Of a stretch of DNA of 64,000 nt, positions 52,270 to 64,000 are shown in pieces. The notes beneath the pieces were generated by a model that worked only from the letters and a program-made list of their open reading frames with translations, searched no databases and was not told the origin of the DNA. Origin of the DNA: Streptomyces sp. Tue 6430 (GTDB lineage: Bacteria > Actinomycetota > Actinomycetes > Streptomycetales > Streptomycetaceae); contig JAKGSH010000010.1 in the NCBI GenBank assembly GCA_021568835.1, positions 5,704,001-5,768,000 on the forward strand. Reading direction: 5' to 3'. Made by a program: the position numbers and the translations under genes. Position 1 is the first letter of the stretch. The number at the start of each line of letters is the position of its first letter.

Positions 52270-54118
52270 ATGCGTCGCTCTGTCGCGCGGAAACTGTCGG
52301 CCGCGCGGAAAATGTCGGTCCTGGCGGTCTCGGCCGCCGTGGTCTCGGTGGGGGCGGCGGCGCCCCCGCCGCCGTCGGAAAGCCGGCCGTCGAGAAGGCA
52401 CCGGTCGAGAAGGCGCCGGTCGAGAAGGCACCCGTCGCCGTGGGCTACGGCGGTGCCGTGGCCAGCGTCGACGCGGACGCCTCCGCGGCCGGCATCGAGG
52501 TGCTGCGCAAGGGCGGCAACGCGGTCGACGCGGCCGTCGCCACCGCCGCCGCCCTCGGCGTCACCGAGCCCTACTCCTCCGGCATCGGCGGAGGCGGCTA
52601 CTTCGTCTACTACGACGCCGAGTCCCGCACCGTGCGCACGATCGACGGCCGGGAGACCGCGCCGCTGACCGCCGGACCGGACCTCTTCGTCGAGAACGGC
52701 AAGCCCCTCGCCTTCGCCGACGCCGTCAGCAGCGGCCTCGCCGTCGGCACCCCGGGCACGCCCGCCACCTGGGCGACGGCCCTCGACCAGTGGGGCAGCA
52801 GAAAGCTCGGCACGCTGCTCAAGCCCGCCGAGCGCCTCGCCCGCGACGGCTTCACCGTCGACGCCACCTTCCGCAGCCAGACCGCCGCCAACGAGGTCCG
52901 CTTCCGCCACTTCCCCGACACCGCCGAGCTGTTCCTGCCCGGCGGACAACTTCCGGCCGTCGGCTCCACCTTCAAGAACCCCGACCTCGCCCGCACCTAC
53001 GCCGAGCTGGGGCGCAAGGGGGTCGGCGCGCTCTACCGGGGCGACATCGCCGAGGACATCGTCGCCACCGTCAACAAACCTCCGGTGGACCCGGCCTCGG
53101 GCTGGAACGCCCGGCCCGGCGAGCTGTCCGCGAAGGACCTCGCCGCCTACCGCGCCAAGCTCCGGGCGCCCACCGAGACCACCTACCGCGGCCTCGGCGT
53201 GTACTCCATCGCCCCCTCCTCCTCCGGCGGCACGACCGTCGGCGAGGCCCTCAACATCCTGGAGCGGACCGACCTGTCCAAGGCGAGCCGGGCCCAGTAC
53301 CTGCACCGGTTCATCGAGGCCGGCCGCATCGCCTTCGCCGACCGCGGGCGCTGGGTCGGCGACCCCGCCTTCGAGGACGTACCGGTGAAGGAACTGCTGT
53401 CGCAGCGGTACGCCGACTCGCGGGAGTGCCTGATCAGGGACGACGCGGTGCTGACCAGCCCCCTCGCACCGGGTGACCCGCGCCGGCCGGCGGCCTGCGC
53501 CGGCGGCGGCACGGCGGCGCCGACGACGTACGAGGGCGAGAACACCACGCACCTGACGGTCGCCGACAAGTGGGGGAACGTCGTCTCCTACACGCTCACC
53601 ATCGAGCAGACCGGCGGCAGCGGCATCACCGTCCCGGCCGCGGGTTCATCCTCAACAACGAGCTGACGGACTTCTCCTTCGCCCCGGCGAACCCGGCCGT
53701 GCACGACCCGAACCTGCCCGGTCCGGGCAAGCGGCCGCGCTCGTCGATCTCGCCGACCATCGTCCTCGACCGCCACCACCTGCCGGTGGTGGCGCTCGGT
53801 TCGCCCGGCGGCGCGACCATCATCACCACCGTGCTCCAGACCCTCACCGGGTTCCTCGACCGCGGGCTCCCGCTCGTGGACGCCATCGCGGCACCCCGCG
53901 CCAGCCAGCGCAACACCGCCCAGACGGAACTCGAACCGGGCCTCTACGGCAGCGAACTCGCCGGGCAACTGGAGTCCATCGGGCACTCGTTCAAGCTCAA
54001 CCCGGAGATCGGCGCCACGACCGGCGTGCAGCGGCTGCCGAACGGCAAGTGGCTGGCGGCGGCCGAGACCGTGCGGCGGGGCGGCGGTTCGGCACAGGTG
54101 GTGCTGCCGGCACCGTAG
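52270..54118 (+). CDS. ggt: gamma-glutamyltransferase, two frameshifts
   Basis: About 616 residues once repaired. A signal peptide (KLSAARKMSVLAVSAAVVSV) is followed by a linker with three VEKAP repeats. The N-nucleophile amidotransferase then begins GGAVASVDADASAAGIEVLR and GGNAVDAAVATAAALG. The autocleavage Thr is in ENTTHLTVADKWGNVVSYT, and SPTIVLDRH and ALGSPGGATIITTVLQ follow. It cleaves gamma-glutamyl bonds of glutathione outside the membrane. Bases are missing near the GGGGG/CCCCC runs at 52350-52367 and at CCCGG near 53636. The start is ATG at 52270 after GGAGGTACGG. Confidence 0.9.
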
Positions 54119-54201
54119 GACGCGGGCGGCATCACGCCGTGCGCCGTATGTCGTGAACCGTGTGTCGTGAGCCGCGCGCCGGTCGTCCCGGGCCGGCGGC
54201 C

Positions 54202-56748
<2,547 letters not shown>

Positions 56749-57036
56749 GGCGTTCCGTTTCCATCGACTGCGTTGCCGGTGCCGACGAGTTTCCTGTCCG
56801 TGCCGGGATACACCACGATGACACGTTCCTTTGGGGGCGGCATGTCCGGCTTCGTCCTCCGCTCGGCGCGAAGACGCCGGGGTGGCTTCGGGGTGGCTTC
56901 GGGGCGGGTCCGCGACGGGTTCGGGACGACTCCGAGGGTGGCGGGGCGGGTCCGGCTGCCGTTCGGCCGGGACGCGCGGCCCCGTTTCCGTGATCGCCCC
57001 CGCGTGCCCGTCTTCGGTCCCACCGTGCCAATTGTT

Positions 57037-57046
57037 ATACCGGTAT
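57037..57046. promoter_or_regulatory. ATACCGGTAT palindrome immediately before the XRE gene
   Basis: A perfect 10-bp palindrome in the only AT-rich part of the clpC/XRE spacer, ending 12 bases before the XRE ATG. It probably overlaps a -10 element (TATTAG) and thus marks a short-leader promoter and its operator. Confidence 0.5.
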
Positions 57047-57058
57047 TAGAATGGCTCC

Positions 57059-57375
57059 ATGGTACGCACCCCGCTCACCCCCGAAGAGCGCGAACGCGGC
57101 GAGCGGCTCGGCGCGCTGCTCCGCGAGGCCCGAGGCGGCCGCAGCATGGCCGTGATCGCCGCGGCCGCCGGCATCTCCGCCGAGACGCTCCGCAAGATCG
57201 AGACCGGCCGGGCGCCGACCCGGCCTTCTTCACCGTCGCCGCCCTCGCCCGTGCGCTCGGCCTGTCCATGGACGAACTGGCGGCGCGGTGCGCCCTGGTG
57301 GCGGTCCCGCAGGGGGGCGCGGTCGAGGTGGCCGGCGTGGCCGACGCGACGGACGTGGTCGGGCGGGTCGCCTGA
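57059..57375 (+). CDS. XRE-family helix-turn-helix regulator, one frameshift
   Basis: About 105 residues. RGGRSMAVIAAAAGISAETLRKIETGRAP is the HTH, continuing after a break as AFFTVAALARALGLSMDELA. The break is in ACCCGG at 57219-57221; one more C gives APTPAFFTVAAL. The ATG at 57059 puts the helix-turn-helix at residues 25-60. A short Leu-rich tail ends at 57375. It is divergent from the ClpC-like gene and likely regulates it; ClgR-type XRE regulators control clp genes in actinobacteria, though this one is not obviously ClgR. Confidence 0.83.
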
Positions 57376-57545
57376 GCGGTCGCCCTCCGTACGGGGGCCA
57401 GCTCCGTCGGCCGTCCTCGGCCGTCCTCGGTCGGCGGGGCCGCGGGAGATCGCCGCGTCTTCTCCGAAAACTCCCCGTAGCCGCGCTGTAACACGCATGG
57501 TGTTCCCTACGGACCGGAGTGTTCCGGTCGGGCGGGAGCTGGACG

Positions 57546-59068
57546 ATGACTTTGGATCAACTCCCAGGGAAACTGAGGGAGTTCGCGAACCACCTGGACG
57601 GACTGCTGGCGCGCCTGGACCAGGGCGCCGGCTGGTGCGCGGTCTTCTGGCAGCGCGATCCGGACGGTATGCGTGCCTGTCTCGACGGCCGTGAGGTGCC
57701 GCCCTGGGACGTCGTGGAGGCCCTCCTCCAGGACTTCGCCGCGCACTACGGCGCCCCCGCCGCCGCCCGGGAGGCGGAACGGGCCGGGCCCCTGCACGAC
57801 GCGGCCCTCGCCGCCCAGGACGCCCGCCCGGGCGCCCGCGACGCCCTCCGGGACCGGCTCGACGTCATGCTGCGCGAACAGCGCCACGCCGCCGGCCGAC
57901 AGGCCGAGCTGGGCCGTCTCCTCGCCGTCGCGACCACCCGCGAGGAGGCCGAGGCCCTCCGCCTCGACCTCGCCTGGGCCCACGACGACCACGAACGGGC
58001 CACCGCCCGCTGCGCCGAACTCCGCCGCCGCATGACCGACGTCGACCGACGCGTCGGTGGCGGCCTCGGGCGCGGTGCCGGTGGGAGCGGTGCCGGCTGG
58101 GCCGAGGGCCCGCGGCTCCCGTCCTCCCCGGCGTCCCCGTACCCCGAGCCGGCTCCGGTCCCGGCCCCGGCAGCCTCCGACGTCCGCGGCCCGGGGGAGG
58201 CTTCCGTCCCCCGCGGCCCGGAGGACCCCGCCGCCCGCGCCCACCAGTCACCGTCCGTCCACGAGCGGGCGCTCGCCGGCCCCGCGGCCCGCGACCCCGC
58301 CCCGGGCGACGACGCCCTCGCCCCGTCCCCGGGCAGCGCAAGCGCCGCCGCGGCGGTGCGCGCTTCGCCGGGGTGGCCGAGGAGGCGGCCGCCCCCGTCG
58401 CCGTACCGCCCGCCGCCGGGGCACCGCTGCCGGCGCCCGCGCCGCGTCCGCGCCGCACCCCGCGCGGTGCCCGGTTCGCCGGGGCCGCCGCCGAGGAGCC
58501 GCAGCACCGGCCCGGGCCGTCGGCCGGGCCGGGGGACGCGACGGCCCGCGAGGAGACCGCCGAGGCGGTGGAACGGCTGATCCGGCTCCGCACCGAGGGC
58601 CGCAGCGGCGAGGCGCACGTGCTGCTCGTCGAGCTGGCGTACTGGCCCGCCGCCCGGATCCCGCTGCTCGCCGCGAGCCTCCAGCGGTCCGGGCTCACCG
58701 CCGACTGGACGACCCTGCTGTGGGAGGCGGCCTCGCTGCCCGCCGACCGGCTCGTCGCCGCAGCGGACGCCCTGGTCGAGGCGGGCCGCACGGCCGACGG
58801 CGAGCAGATCCTGCGGCAGGGCGTCGCCCGTCCGGCCGGCGAGATCGGAGCGGCCGTCGGCGCCCTGGCGGCCGAGGGCCGCCGCCGCGAGGTGGACGCG
58901 CTGCTGGACGCCTACGTCCGGGTCCGCACCCCCGAGGAGGCGGCCCGCAGCGTCGCCCCCGACCCGCGGCTCCTGGTTCCGCTGCTGCTGGCGGCCGCCC
59001 GCGGCGTGTCGGACGAGCGGCACTGGGACCTGGTGCACGCCCTGCGGGTCGCCGGCTTCACGACCTGA
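57546..59068 (+). CDS. uncharacterised protein with helical ends and a low-complexity centre, one frameshift
   Basis: About 507 residues after repair. The N-terminal part (1-165) is helical with charged repeats (MTLDQLPGKLREFANHLDGL, CAVFWQRDPDGMRACLDGRE, HERATARCAELRRRMTD). The centre (about 170-340) is Pro/Ala-rich. The C-terminal part (from about 345) is helix-repeat-like (EAVERLIRLRTEGRSGEAHV, LVAAADALVEAGRTADGEQI, VDALLDAYVRVRTPEEAARS), recalling tetratricopeptide-type arrays. A G is missing near 58331-58333; repair joins the halves through QRKRRRGGARFAG. ATG at 57546 has GGGAG upstream. No function can be named. Confidence 0.72.
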
Positions 59069-59110
59069 GCCGCGGCCCGCCGGTACGCCGTACGCCCACG
59101 ACTCACCCAC

Positions 59111-59220
59111 CGGAGTGTGAAACGCGATCGACTCCGCGGGTTGACGGCGATGGTCTTGGCAAGCCCGTCCCGGAGGCTTACGTTCGTCCCTCTACGGCCC
59201 GCTTCTACGGGCGTAGAGGG
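59111..59220 (+). promoter_or_regulatory. leader region of the first ureidopropionase gene
   Basis: CGGAGT (59111-59116) and ACTCCG (59131-59136) form an inverted repeat that encloses GTGAAAC. Further on, CCCTCTACG (59188-59196) pairs with CGTAGAGGG (59212-59220), a stem of 9 bp in the probable mRNA leader. The GTGAAAC motif recurs before the second amidohydrolase gene. Confidence 0.4.
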
Positions 59221-59250
59221 CTCTGACGCCTTCCGTCGAAGGAGCAACTC

Positions 59251-60093
59251 ATGGCCAACGTCGTACGTGCCGCCCTGGTCCAGGCCACCTGGACCGGCGA
59301 CACCGAGTCCATGGTGGCGAAACACGAGGAGCACGCCCGCGAGGCGGCCCGGCAGGGCGCGCGCATCATCGGTTTCCAGGAAGTCTTCAACGCCCCCTAC
59401 TTCTGCCAGGTCCAGGAGCCGGAGCACTACCGCTGGGCCGAACCGGTCCCCGACGGACCGACCGTGCGCCGCATGCGGGAGCTGGCCCGCGAGACGGGCA
59501 TGGTGCTCGTCGTCCCCGTCTTCGAGATCGAGCAGTCCGGCTTCTACTACAACACCGCGGCCGTGATCGACGCCGACGGCTCGTACCTCGGCAAGTACCG
59601 CAAGCACCACATCCCGCAGGTGAAGGGCTTCTGGGAGAAGTACTACTTCCGTCCCGGCAACCTCGGCTGGCCGGTCTTCGACACCGCCGTCGGCAAGGTC
59701 GGCGTCTACATCTGCTACGACCGCCACTTCCCGGAGGGCTGGCGCCAGCTCGGCCTGGGCGGCGCGCAGCTGGTCTACAACCCGTCCGCCACCCACCGGG
59801 GGCTCTCCGCCCACCTCTGGCAGCTCGAACAGCCCGCGGCCGCCGTGGCCAACGAGTACTTCGTCGCCGCCATCAACCGGGTCGGCGTCGAGGAGTACGG
59901 CGACAACGACTTCTACGGCACCTCCTACTTCGTCGACCCGCGCGGACAGTTCGTCGGCGCGACCGCCGGCGACAAGGACGAGGAACTCCTCGTCCGCGAC
60001 CTCGACTTCGACCTGGTCGAGGAAGTGCGGCGGACGTGGGCCTTCTACCGCGACCGCCGGCCCGACGCCTACGAAGGGCTGGTGCAGCCGTGA
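59251..60093 (+). CDS. beta-ureidopropionase-like nitrilase (N-carbamoyl-beta-alanine amidohydrolase), copy 1
   Basis: 280 residues of the nitrilase superfamily with the full Glu-Lys-Cys triad: Glu44 in GFQEVFN, the Lys in LGKYRKHHIPQ (about 114) and the Cys in VYICYDRHFPEGW (about 153). It hydrolyses N-carbamoyl-beta-alanine to beta-alanine, CO2 and ammonia in reductive uracil/thymine breakdown. It is adjacent to an aminotransferase whose GTG overlaps its stop, and to a PucR regulator. The start is ATG at 59251 after GAAGGAG. Confidence 0.9.
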   Translation: MANVVRAALVQATWTGDTESMVAKHEEHAREAARQGARIIGFQEVFNAPYFCQVQEPEHYRWAEPVPDGPTVRRMRELARETGMVLVVPVFEIEQSGFYYNTAAVIDADGSYLGKYRKHHIPQVKGFWEKYYFRPGNLGWPVFDTAVGKVGVYICYDRHFPEGWRQLGLGGAQLVYNPSATHRGLSAHLWQLEQPAAAVANEYFVAAINRVGVEEYGDNDFYGTSYFVDPRGQFVGATAGDKDEELLVRDLDFDLVEEVRRTWAFYRDRRPDAYEGLVQP

Positions 60094-61373
60094 ACGACCT
60101 CCACGCCCGCCACCGCCGGGTCCTGCCGGACTGGCTCGCGCTCTACTACGACCGGCCGCTGGAGATCACCCACGGCGAGGGCCGCCACGTGTGGGACGCC
60201 GAGGGGAACAGGTACCTCGACTTCTTCGGCGGCATCCTCACGACCATGACCGCGCACGCGCTGCCCGAGGTCACCAAGGCGGTGAGCGAGCAGGCCGGAC
60301 GGATCATCCATTCCTCCACGCTCTACCTCAACCGCCCCATGGTCGAACTCGCCGAGCGCATCGCCCGGCTGAGCGGCATCCCGGACGCCCGCGTCTTCTT
60401 CACCACCTCCGGCACCGAGGCCAACGACACCGCCCTGCTGCTCGCCACCACCCACCGGCGCAGCAACACGATCCTGGCGATGCGCAACAGCTACCACGGC
60501 CGCTCCTTCAGCGCCGTCGGCATCACCGGCAACCGCGGTTGGTCGCCCACCTCGCTGTCCCCGCTCCAGACGCTGTACGTCCACGGAGGCGTGCGCACCC
60601 GCGGCCCGTACGCCGCGCTCGACGACACCGACTTCATCGCGGCCTGCGTCGAGGACCTGAAGGACCTGCTCGGCCACACCCGGCCGCCCGCCGCCCTGAT
60701 CGCCGAGCCCGTCCAGGGCGTCGGCGGCTTCACGTCCCCGCCCGACGGGCTGTACGCGGCGTTCCGGGAAGTGCTGGACGCACACGGGATCCTGTGGATC
60801 GCCGACGAGGTGCAGACCGGCTGGGGCCGCACCGGCGACCACTTCTGGGGCTGGCAGGCACACGACCGCAACGGCCCGCCCGACATCGTCACCTTCGCCA
60901 AGGGCATCGGCAACGGCATGTCCGTCGGCGGGGTGATCGCCCGCTCCGAGATCATGAACTGCCTCGACGCCAACAGCATCTCCACCTTCGGCGGCACCCA
61001 GGTCACCATGGCCGCCGGCCTCGCCAACCTCACCCACCTGCTGGAACACGACCTCCAGGGCAACGCCCGGCGGGTCGGCGGACTGCTCATCGAACGGCTG
61101 CGGGCCGCCACCGCCCAGGACCCGGGCGTGCGCGAGGTGCGCGGGCGCGGGCTGATGATCGGGATCGAGCTGACCCGGCCCGGCACCGACCGGGCCGACC
61201 CCGACCGGGCCGCCGCCGTCCTGGAGGCCGCCCGCGCCGGGGGCCTGCTGGTCGGCAAGGGCGGCGGCCACAGCACCAGCGCCCTGCGCGTCGCCCCGCC
61301 CCTGTCCCTGACCGTCGCGGAGGCCGAGGAGGGCGCCGCGATCCTCGAGAGCGCCCTGAGGAGCACGCGGTAG
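60090..61373 (+). CDS. class III aminotransferase, probable beta-alanine:pyruvate type
   Basis: 427 residues of fold-type I PLP enzyme: FFTTSGTEANDTALLLA, SYHGRSFSAVGITGN, ADEVQTGWGRTG, the PLP Lys in TFAKGIGNGMSVGG, and TFGGTQVTMAAGL. Class III members next to ureidopropionase genes usually transfer the amino group of beta-alanine or beta-aminoisobutyrate. The start is GTG at 60090, overlapping the previous stop, so the two are translated together. The end of the gene merges into a short repeat. Confidence 0.9.
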   Translation: MNDLHARHRRVLPDWLALYYDRPLEITHGEGRHVWDAEGNRYLDFFGGILTTMTAHALPEVTKAVSEQAGRIIHSSTLYLNRPMVELAERIARLSGIPDARVFFTTSGTEANDTALLLATTHRRSNTILAMRNSYHGRSFSAVGITGNRGWSPTSLSPLQTLYVHGGVRTRGPYAALDDTDFIAACVEDLKDLLGHTRPPAALIAEPVQGVGGFTSPPDGLYAAFREVLDAHGILWIADEVQTGWGRTGDHFWGWQAHDRNGPPDIVTFAKGIGNGMSVGGVIARSEIMNCLDANSISTFGGTQVTMAAGLANLTHLLEHDLQGNARRVGGLLIERLRAATAQDPGVREVRGRGLMIGIELTRPGTDRADPDRAAAVLEAARAGGLLVGKGGGHSTSALRVAPPLSLTVAEAEEGAAILESALRSTR

Positions 61374-61416
61374 CGCCTGAGAAGCACGCGGTGGCGCCTG
61401 AGCGCACACAGCGGCG
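61353..61416. repeat. about three copies of a 20-21-bp unit at the aminotransferase stop
   Basis: Diverged units based on GCCTGAGAAGCACGCGGTGG begin in the last codons and continue past the stop. Confidence 0.55.
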
Positions 61417-61438
61417 CCCGAGCCGAGGGAACCACGCC

Positions 61439-63025
61439 ATGACCACCACCATCCGGGAGCACCCGGGACCCGTCGAGCCCCTGGAACCCGCCCTGTCGGT
61501 CCGTCAGGTCCTCGCCCTGGAACGCGTGCTGGCCGGGGAGCCCGAGGTGGTGGCCGGCGCGGCCCACCTCGACCGGCCCGTGCGCTGGGTGCACGTGGCC
61601 GAGGCCGCCGACGTCGGCGTGATGCTCAGCGGCGGCGAGATGGTCCTGACCACCGGAGTGCTGCTCGCCGGTGACGAGAACGCGCAGGCCGAGTACATCC
61701 GTTCGCTGCACCGGGCGGAGGCCGCCGCCGTCGTCCTCGGTCTCGGGCGGGCCTTCCCGGCCGCGCCGGACGGGATGCGGCGCGCCGCCGAACGTTGCGG
61801 ACTGCCCATGGTCGTCCTGCACCGGCCCTTCCCCTTCGCGGAACTCACCGAGGAGGTCCAGGCGCGGCTGGTACGGCGCAAGTTCGCCGCCGTCAGCCTC
61901 TCCGAGACCGTACGCACCGCGCTCACCGCACTCATCACCGCCGGTGCGCCGCTGCACCGCCTGCTCGACGAGATCGCCCATCACACCGGCTGTCCCGTCG
62001 TCGTCACCAACCTCGCCCACCGGGTCCTCGCCACCGCGGGGGAGCGGTCCGCGGTCGACGACGTGCTGCGCGACTGGGAACGCATCGCCCGGCAGGCCGG
62101 CGGCAGCGAGGGCGACGGCTGGATCCGCGCCGAACTGGGCGGACGCGGCGAACGCTGGGGCCGGATCGTGCTCTGCGGCTACCGCGGCGACACCGCCGGC
62201 GGGCGGCTGCTCGCCGACCGGGCCGCCGAGGCCCTCGTCCTGCACCGCATGCTCGGCGGCGCCTTTGCCCGCTCCTGGGAGGAGCAGTCCGCGCAGGGCC
62301 TCCTCACCGACCTGCTCTCCGGCGTCGTGGCGGCCCGCCACCTGCTGCCCCGGGCACGGGCCGCCGGACTGCCGGTCAACCGGCGCACCTTCGTCCCGCT
62401 GGTCGTCCGCGACGGCGACCACGCCCCACTCGAACGCCTGCTGCGCCTGCTGGGCATGGCCAGACTGGTCGCCGAACTCGCCGACGGGGCCACCGCCGTC
62501 CTGCTCAGCCTGGCCCGGGACCAGGACGCCGAGGCGCTCACCGCGCACTTCGCGGCCCGGCTGCGCACCGAGTCCGGGGAGAGCGGCACCGTCGTGGCCG
62601 CCGCGGCACCCCGCACCGCCTGGGACGACGTGCCCGCCGGGCTGCGCGAGGCCCGGCACGTCGCCGACGCCGTCGCCGACTCCTCCGCCGTCCTCGGCCT
62701 GCCGGCCGTCGTCCGCCTCAAGGACGTCCACCTGCGTGGCCTGATACGGCTGTTGCGGGACGACCCGCACGTGCAGGCCTTCGCCGAACGGGAACTGGAC
62801 GGGCTGCTGTGCGCGGCCGGCGACGATCTGCTCACCGTCCTGCGCACCTACCTCGCCACCGGCCGCAACAAGTCCCGCACCGCCCGGCTCCACCACGTCT
62901 CACGGCCCGCGCTGTACCGGCGGCTGGAGGCGATCCAGGCACGACTCGGCGTGGACCTCGACGACTTCGAGCAGGCCGCGTCGGTGCACATCGCCCTCCT
63001 CGCGCACGACGCGCAACAGTCATGA
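61439..63025 (+). CDS. PucR-family transcriptional regulator
   Basis: 528 residues. The N-terminal PucR domain (about 20-140: VRQVLALERVLAGEPEVV, VAEAADVGVMLSGGEMVL) probably senses a purine or pyrimidine intermediate. A middle GGDEF-like CdaR region (FVPLVVRDGDHAPLERLLRL) follows. A C-terminal HTH_30 domain (LLTVLRTYLATGRNKSRTA, HHVSRPALYRRLEAIQARL) binds DNA. It probably activates the flanking amidohydrolase and aminotransferase genes. The ATG at 61439 has GAGGGAACCACGCC upstream, a weak ribosome site. Confidence 0.92.
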   Translation: MTTTIREHPGPVEPLEPALSVRQVLALERVLAGEPEVVAGAAHLDRPVRWVHVAEAADVGVMLSGGEMVLTTGVLLAGDENAQAEYIRSLHRAEAAAVVLGLGRAFPAAPDGMRRAAERCGLPMVVLHRPFPFAELTEEVQARLVRRKFAAVSLSETVRTALTALITAGAPLHRLLDEIAHHTGCPVVVTNLAHRVLATAGERSAVDDVLRDWERIARQAGGSEGDGWIRAELGGRGERWGRIVLCGYRGDTAGGRLLADRAAEALVLHRMLGGAFARSWEEQSAQGLLTDLLSGVVAARHLLPRARAAGLPVNRRTFVPLVVRDGDHAPLERLLRLLGMARLVAELADGATAVLLSLARDQDAEALTAHFAARLRTESGESGTVVAAAAPRTAWDDVPAGLREARHVADAVADSSAVLGLPAVVRLKDVHLRGLIRLLRDDPHVQAFAERELDGLLCAAGDDLLTVLRTYLATGRNKSRTARLHHVSRPALYRRLEAIQARLGVDLDDFEQAASVHIALLAHDAQQS

Positions 63026-63125
63026 GCCGGGCCGGAACCGCCGGCTCGCCGCGGTCCGCCGACGGGCCGGACGGCGCGGCGCACCACGGACGGGAAAAGG
63101 CCGGCCCGCCCGGCGCGCAACAGGA

Positions 63126-63180
63126 GTGAAACATGCGACGACCTGGGAGAACGGTGGTGAAACATGTGCCGACGAGGTCG
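63126..63180. promoter_or_regulatory. two GTGAAACATG motifs upstream of the second amidohydrolase
   Basis: GTGAAACATGCGACGAC (63126) and GTGAAACATGTGCCGACGA (63162) are direct copies, 36 bases apart. GTGAAAC also occurs before the first amidohydrolase (59116). They may be sites for the PucR protein. Confidence 0.4.
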
Positions 63181-63284
63181 TGACACCGTGGCACGCCGGA
63201 CGCCCCCGGACGTGACACGGTGCACGTCGAAGCCCGCTTGCGGACTTCCTAGGCTCCTCGCACACCGAGCGACCGGAGGTCCCG

Positions 63285-64000
63285 ATGAGCCAAGTGGTCC
63301 GAGCCGCCGTCTTCCAGACCGCGTGGACCGGCGACAAGGAGTCGATGATCCGGGTGCACGAGCAGGCGGTACGCGACGCGGCCGCCCAGGGTGCCCAAGT
63401 CCTGTGTTTCCAGGAGCTGTTCTACGGGCCGTACTTCTGCCAGGTCCAGGACCCGGCGTTCTACGAGTACGCCGAGCGGATCCCCGAGGGCCCGATCGTC
63501 GAGCGGTTCCGGGCCCTCGCCCGCGAGCACGGCATCGTCCTGGTGCTGCCGATGTACGAGGAGGAACAGCCCGGCGTCCTCTACAACACCGCGGCCGTGA
63601 TCGACGCCGACGGCTCGTACCTCGGCAAGTACCGCAAGCACCACATCCCGCAGGTGAAGGGCTTCTGGGAGAAGTTCTACTTCCGTCCCGGCAACGTCGG
63701 CTGGCCGGTCTTCGACACCGCCGTCGGCCGGATCGGCGTGTACATCTGCTACGACCGCCACTTCCCCGAGGGCTGGCGCGCCCTCGGCCTGGCGGGCGCC
63801 GAGATCGTCTTCAACCCGTCCGCCACCTCGCGCGGCCTGTCCGCCTATCTGTGGCAGCTGGAGCAGCCGGCGGCGGCCGTCGCCAACGAGTACTTCGTCG
63901 GCGCGATCAACCGGGTCGGCGTCGAGGAACTGGGCGACAACGACTTCTACGGGACCTCGTACTTCGTGGACCCGGAGGCGCAGTTCGTCGGCGAGGTGGC
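63285..64000 (+). CDS. beta-ureidopropionase-like nitrilase, copy 2 (C-terminus cut by window edge)
   Basis: 238 codons in the window, with the same triad as copy 1: Glu in CFQELFYGP (about 44), Lys in LGKYRKHH and Cys in VYICYDRHFPEG. The two copies share a 95-base identical DNA tract (59547-59641 and 63581-63675) over the Lys region, although the N-terminal thirds differ clearly. The start is ATG at 63285 with GGAGG at 63275. A dihydropyrimidinase gene would be the expected neighbour beyond the edge. The two copies may serve carbamoyl-beta-alanine and its methyl homologue, but this is speculation. Confidence 0.88.
   Translation, partial: MSQVVRAAVFQTAWTGDKESMIRVHEQAVRDAAAQGAQVLCFQELFYGPYFCQVQDPAFYEYAERIPEGPIVERFRALAREHGIVLVLPMYEEEQPGVLYNTAAVIDADGSYLGKYRKHHIPQVKGFWEKFYFRPGNVGWPVFDTAVGRIGVYICYDRHFPEGWRALGLAGAEIVFNPSATSRGLSAYLWQLEQPAAAVANEYFVGAINRVGVEELGDNDFYGTSYFVDPEAQFVGEV

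Overview
The window looks like a piece of a Streptomyces chromosome. Base composition is very high in G+C, GTG and TTG starts are common, and neighbouring genes often overlap by ATGA or GTGA. The gene content is also typical: an AllR-like IclR regulator with allantoin genes, secreted glycoside hydrolases with Tat or Sec signals, GntR, LacI, MerR, XRE and PucR regulators, and small actinobacterial DUF proteins. The first 26 kb resembles, from memory of gene order, the malate synthase/allantoin/SNF2 region of the S. coelicolor chromosome. I did not run a search, so species-level placement is not possible.

Layout. 1-2.1 kb: end of a Tat-exported protein, a HipA-like kinase and a SelT/SelW-like protein. 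2.1-9 kb: glyoxylate and allantoin block (malate synthase, MobA-like nucleotidyltransferase, DUF5955 protein, IclR regulator, allantoinase, allantoicase). 9.3-14.3 kb: secreted guanyl ribonuclease, small membrane protein, two-component system, cytochrome P450, hotdog thioesterase. 14.5-21.3 kb: a carbohydrate uptake unit (Gfo/Idh dehydrogenase, divergent GntR regulator, lipoprotein, permease, ATPase, ROK kinase, membrane-anchored protein) with matching TGTCCGGACA operators. 21.5-26.5 kb: SNF2 helicase with a SWIM zinc-finger partner. 27-30.2 kb: small accessory genes and IS-associated wreckage. 30.3-38 kb: plant-polysaccharide locus (GH6 cellulase, LacI regulator with CebR-type boxes, GH10 remnant, GH43, GH27-CBM13 and an esterase-CBM2). 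38.5-45.3 kb: an RNA/cold-shock group (two cold-shock proteins, DEAD-box helicase, CBS protein, MerR-like protein, RNase J). 45.5-54.1 kb: IS110 remnant, PcaL fusion, MBL-fold protein, exonuclease III, orphan GluA-type ATPase, gamma-glutamyltransferase. 54.2-59 kb: ClpC-like unfoldase divergent from an XRE regulator, then an uncharacterised protein. 59.2-64 kb: reductive pyrimidine (beta-ureido acid) catabolism, with two nitrilase-family amidohydrolases around an aminotransferase and a PucR regulator. The second amidohydrolase runs off the end.

Many otherwise well conserved genes are broken by a single missing base, almost always in a run of G or C. At least fourteen such breaks occur. This is more consistent with consensus sequencing errors than with gene decay, so those genes are listed here as one CDS each with the break noted. 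True remnants (IS110, IS481/AMP-ligase, GH10) are listed separately.

No rRNA, tRNA or CRISPR array was found. The most distinctive non-coding structure is a perfect 66-bp palindrome with no spacer, between a cold-shock gene and the convergent RNase J gene.
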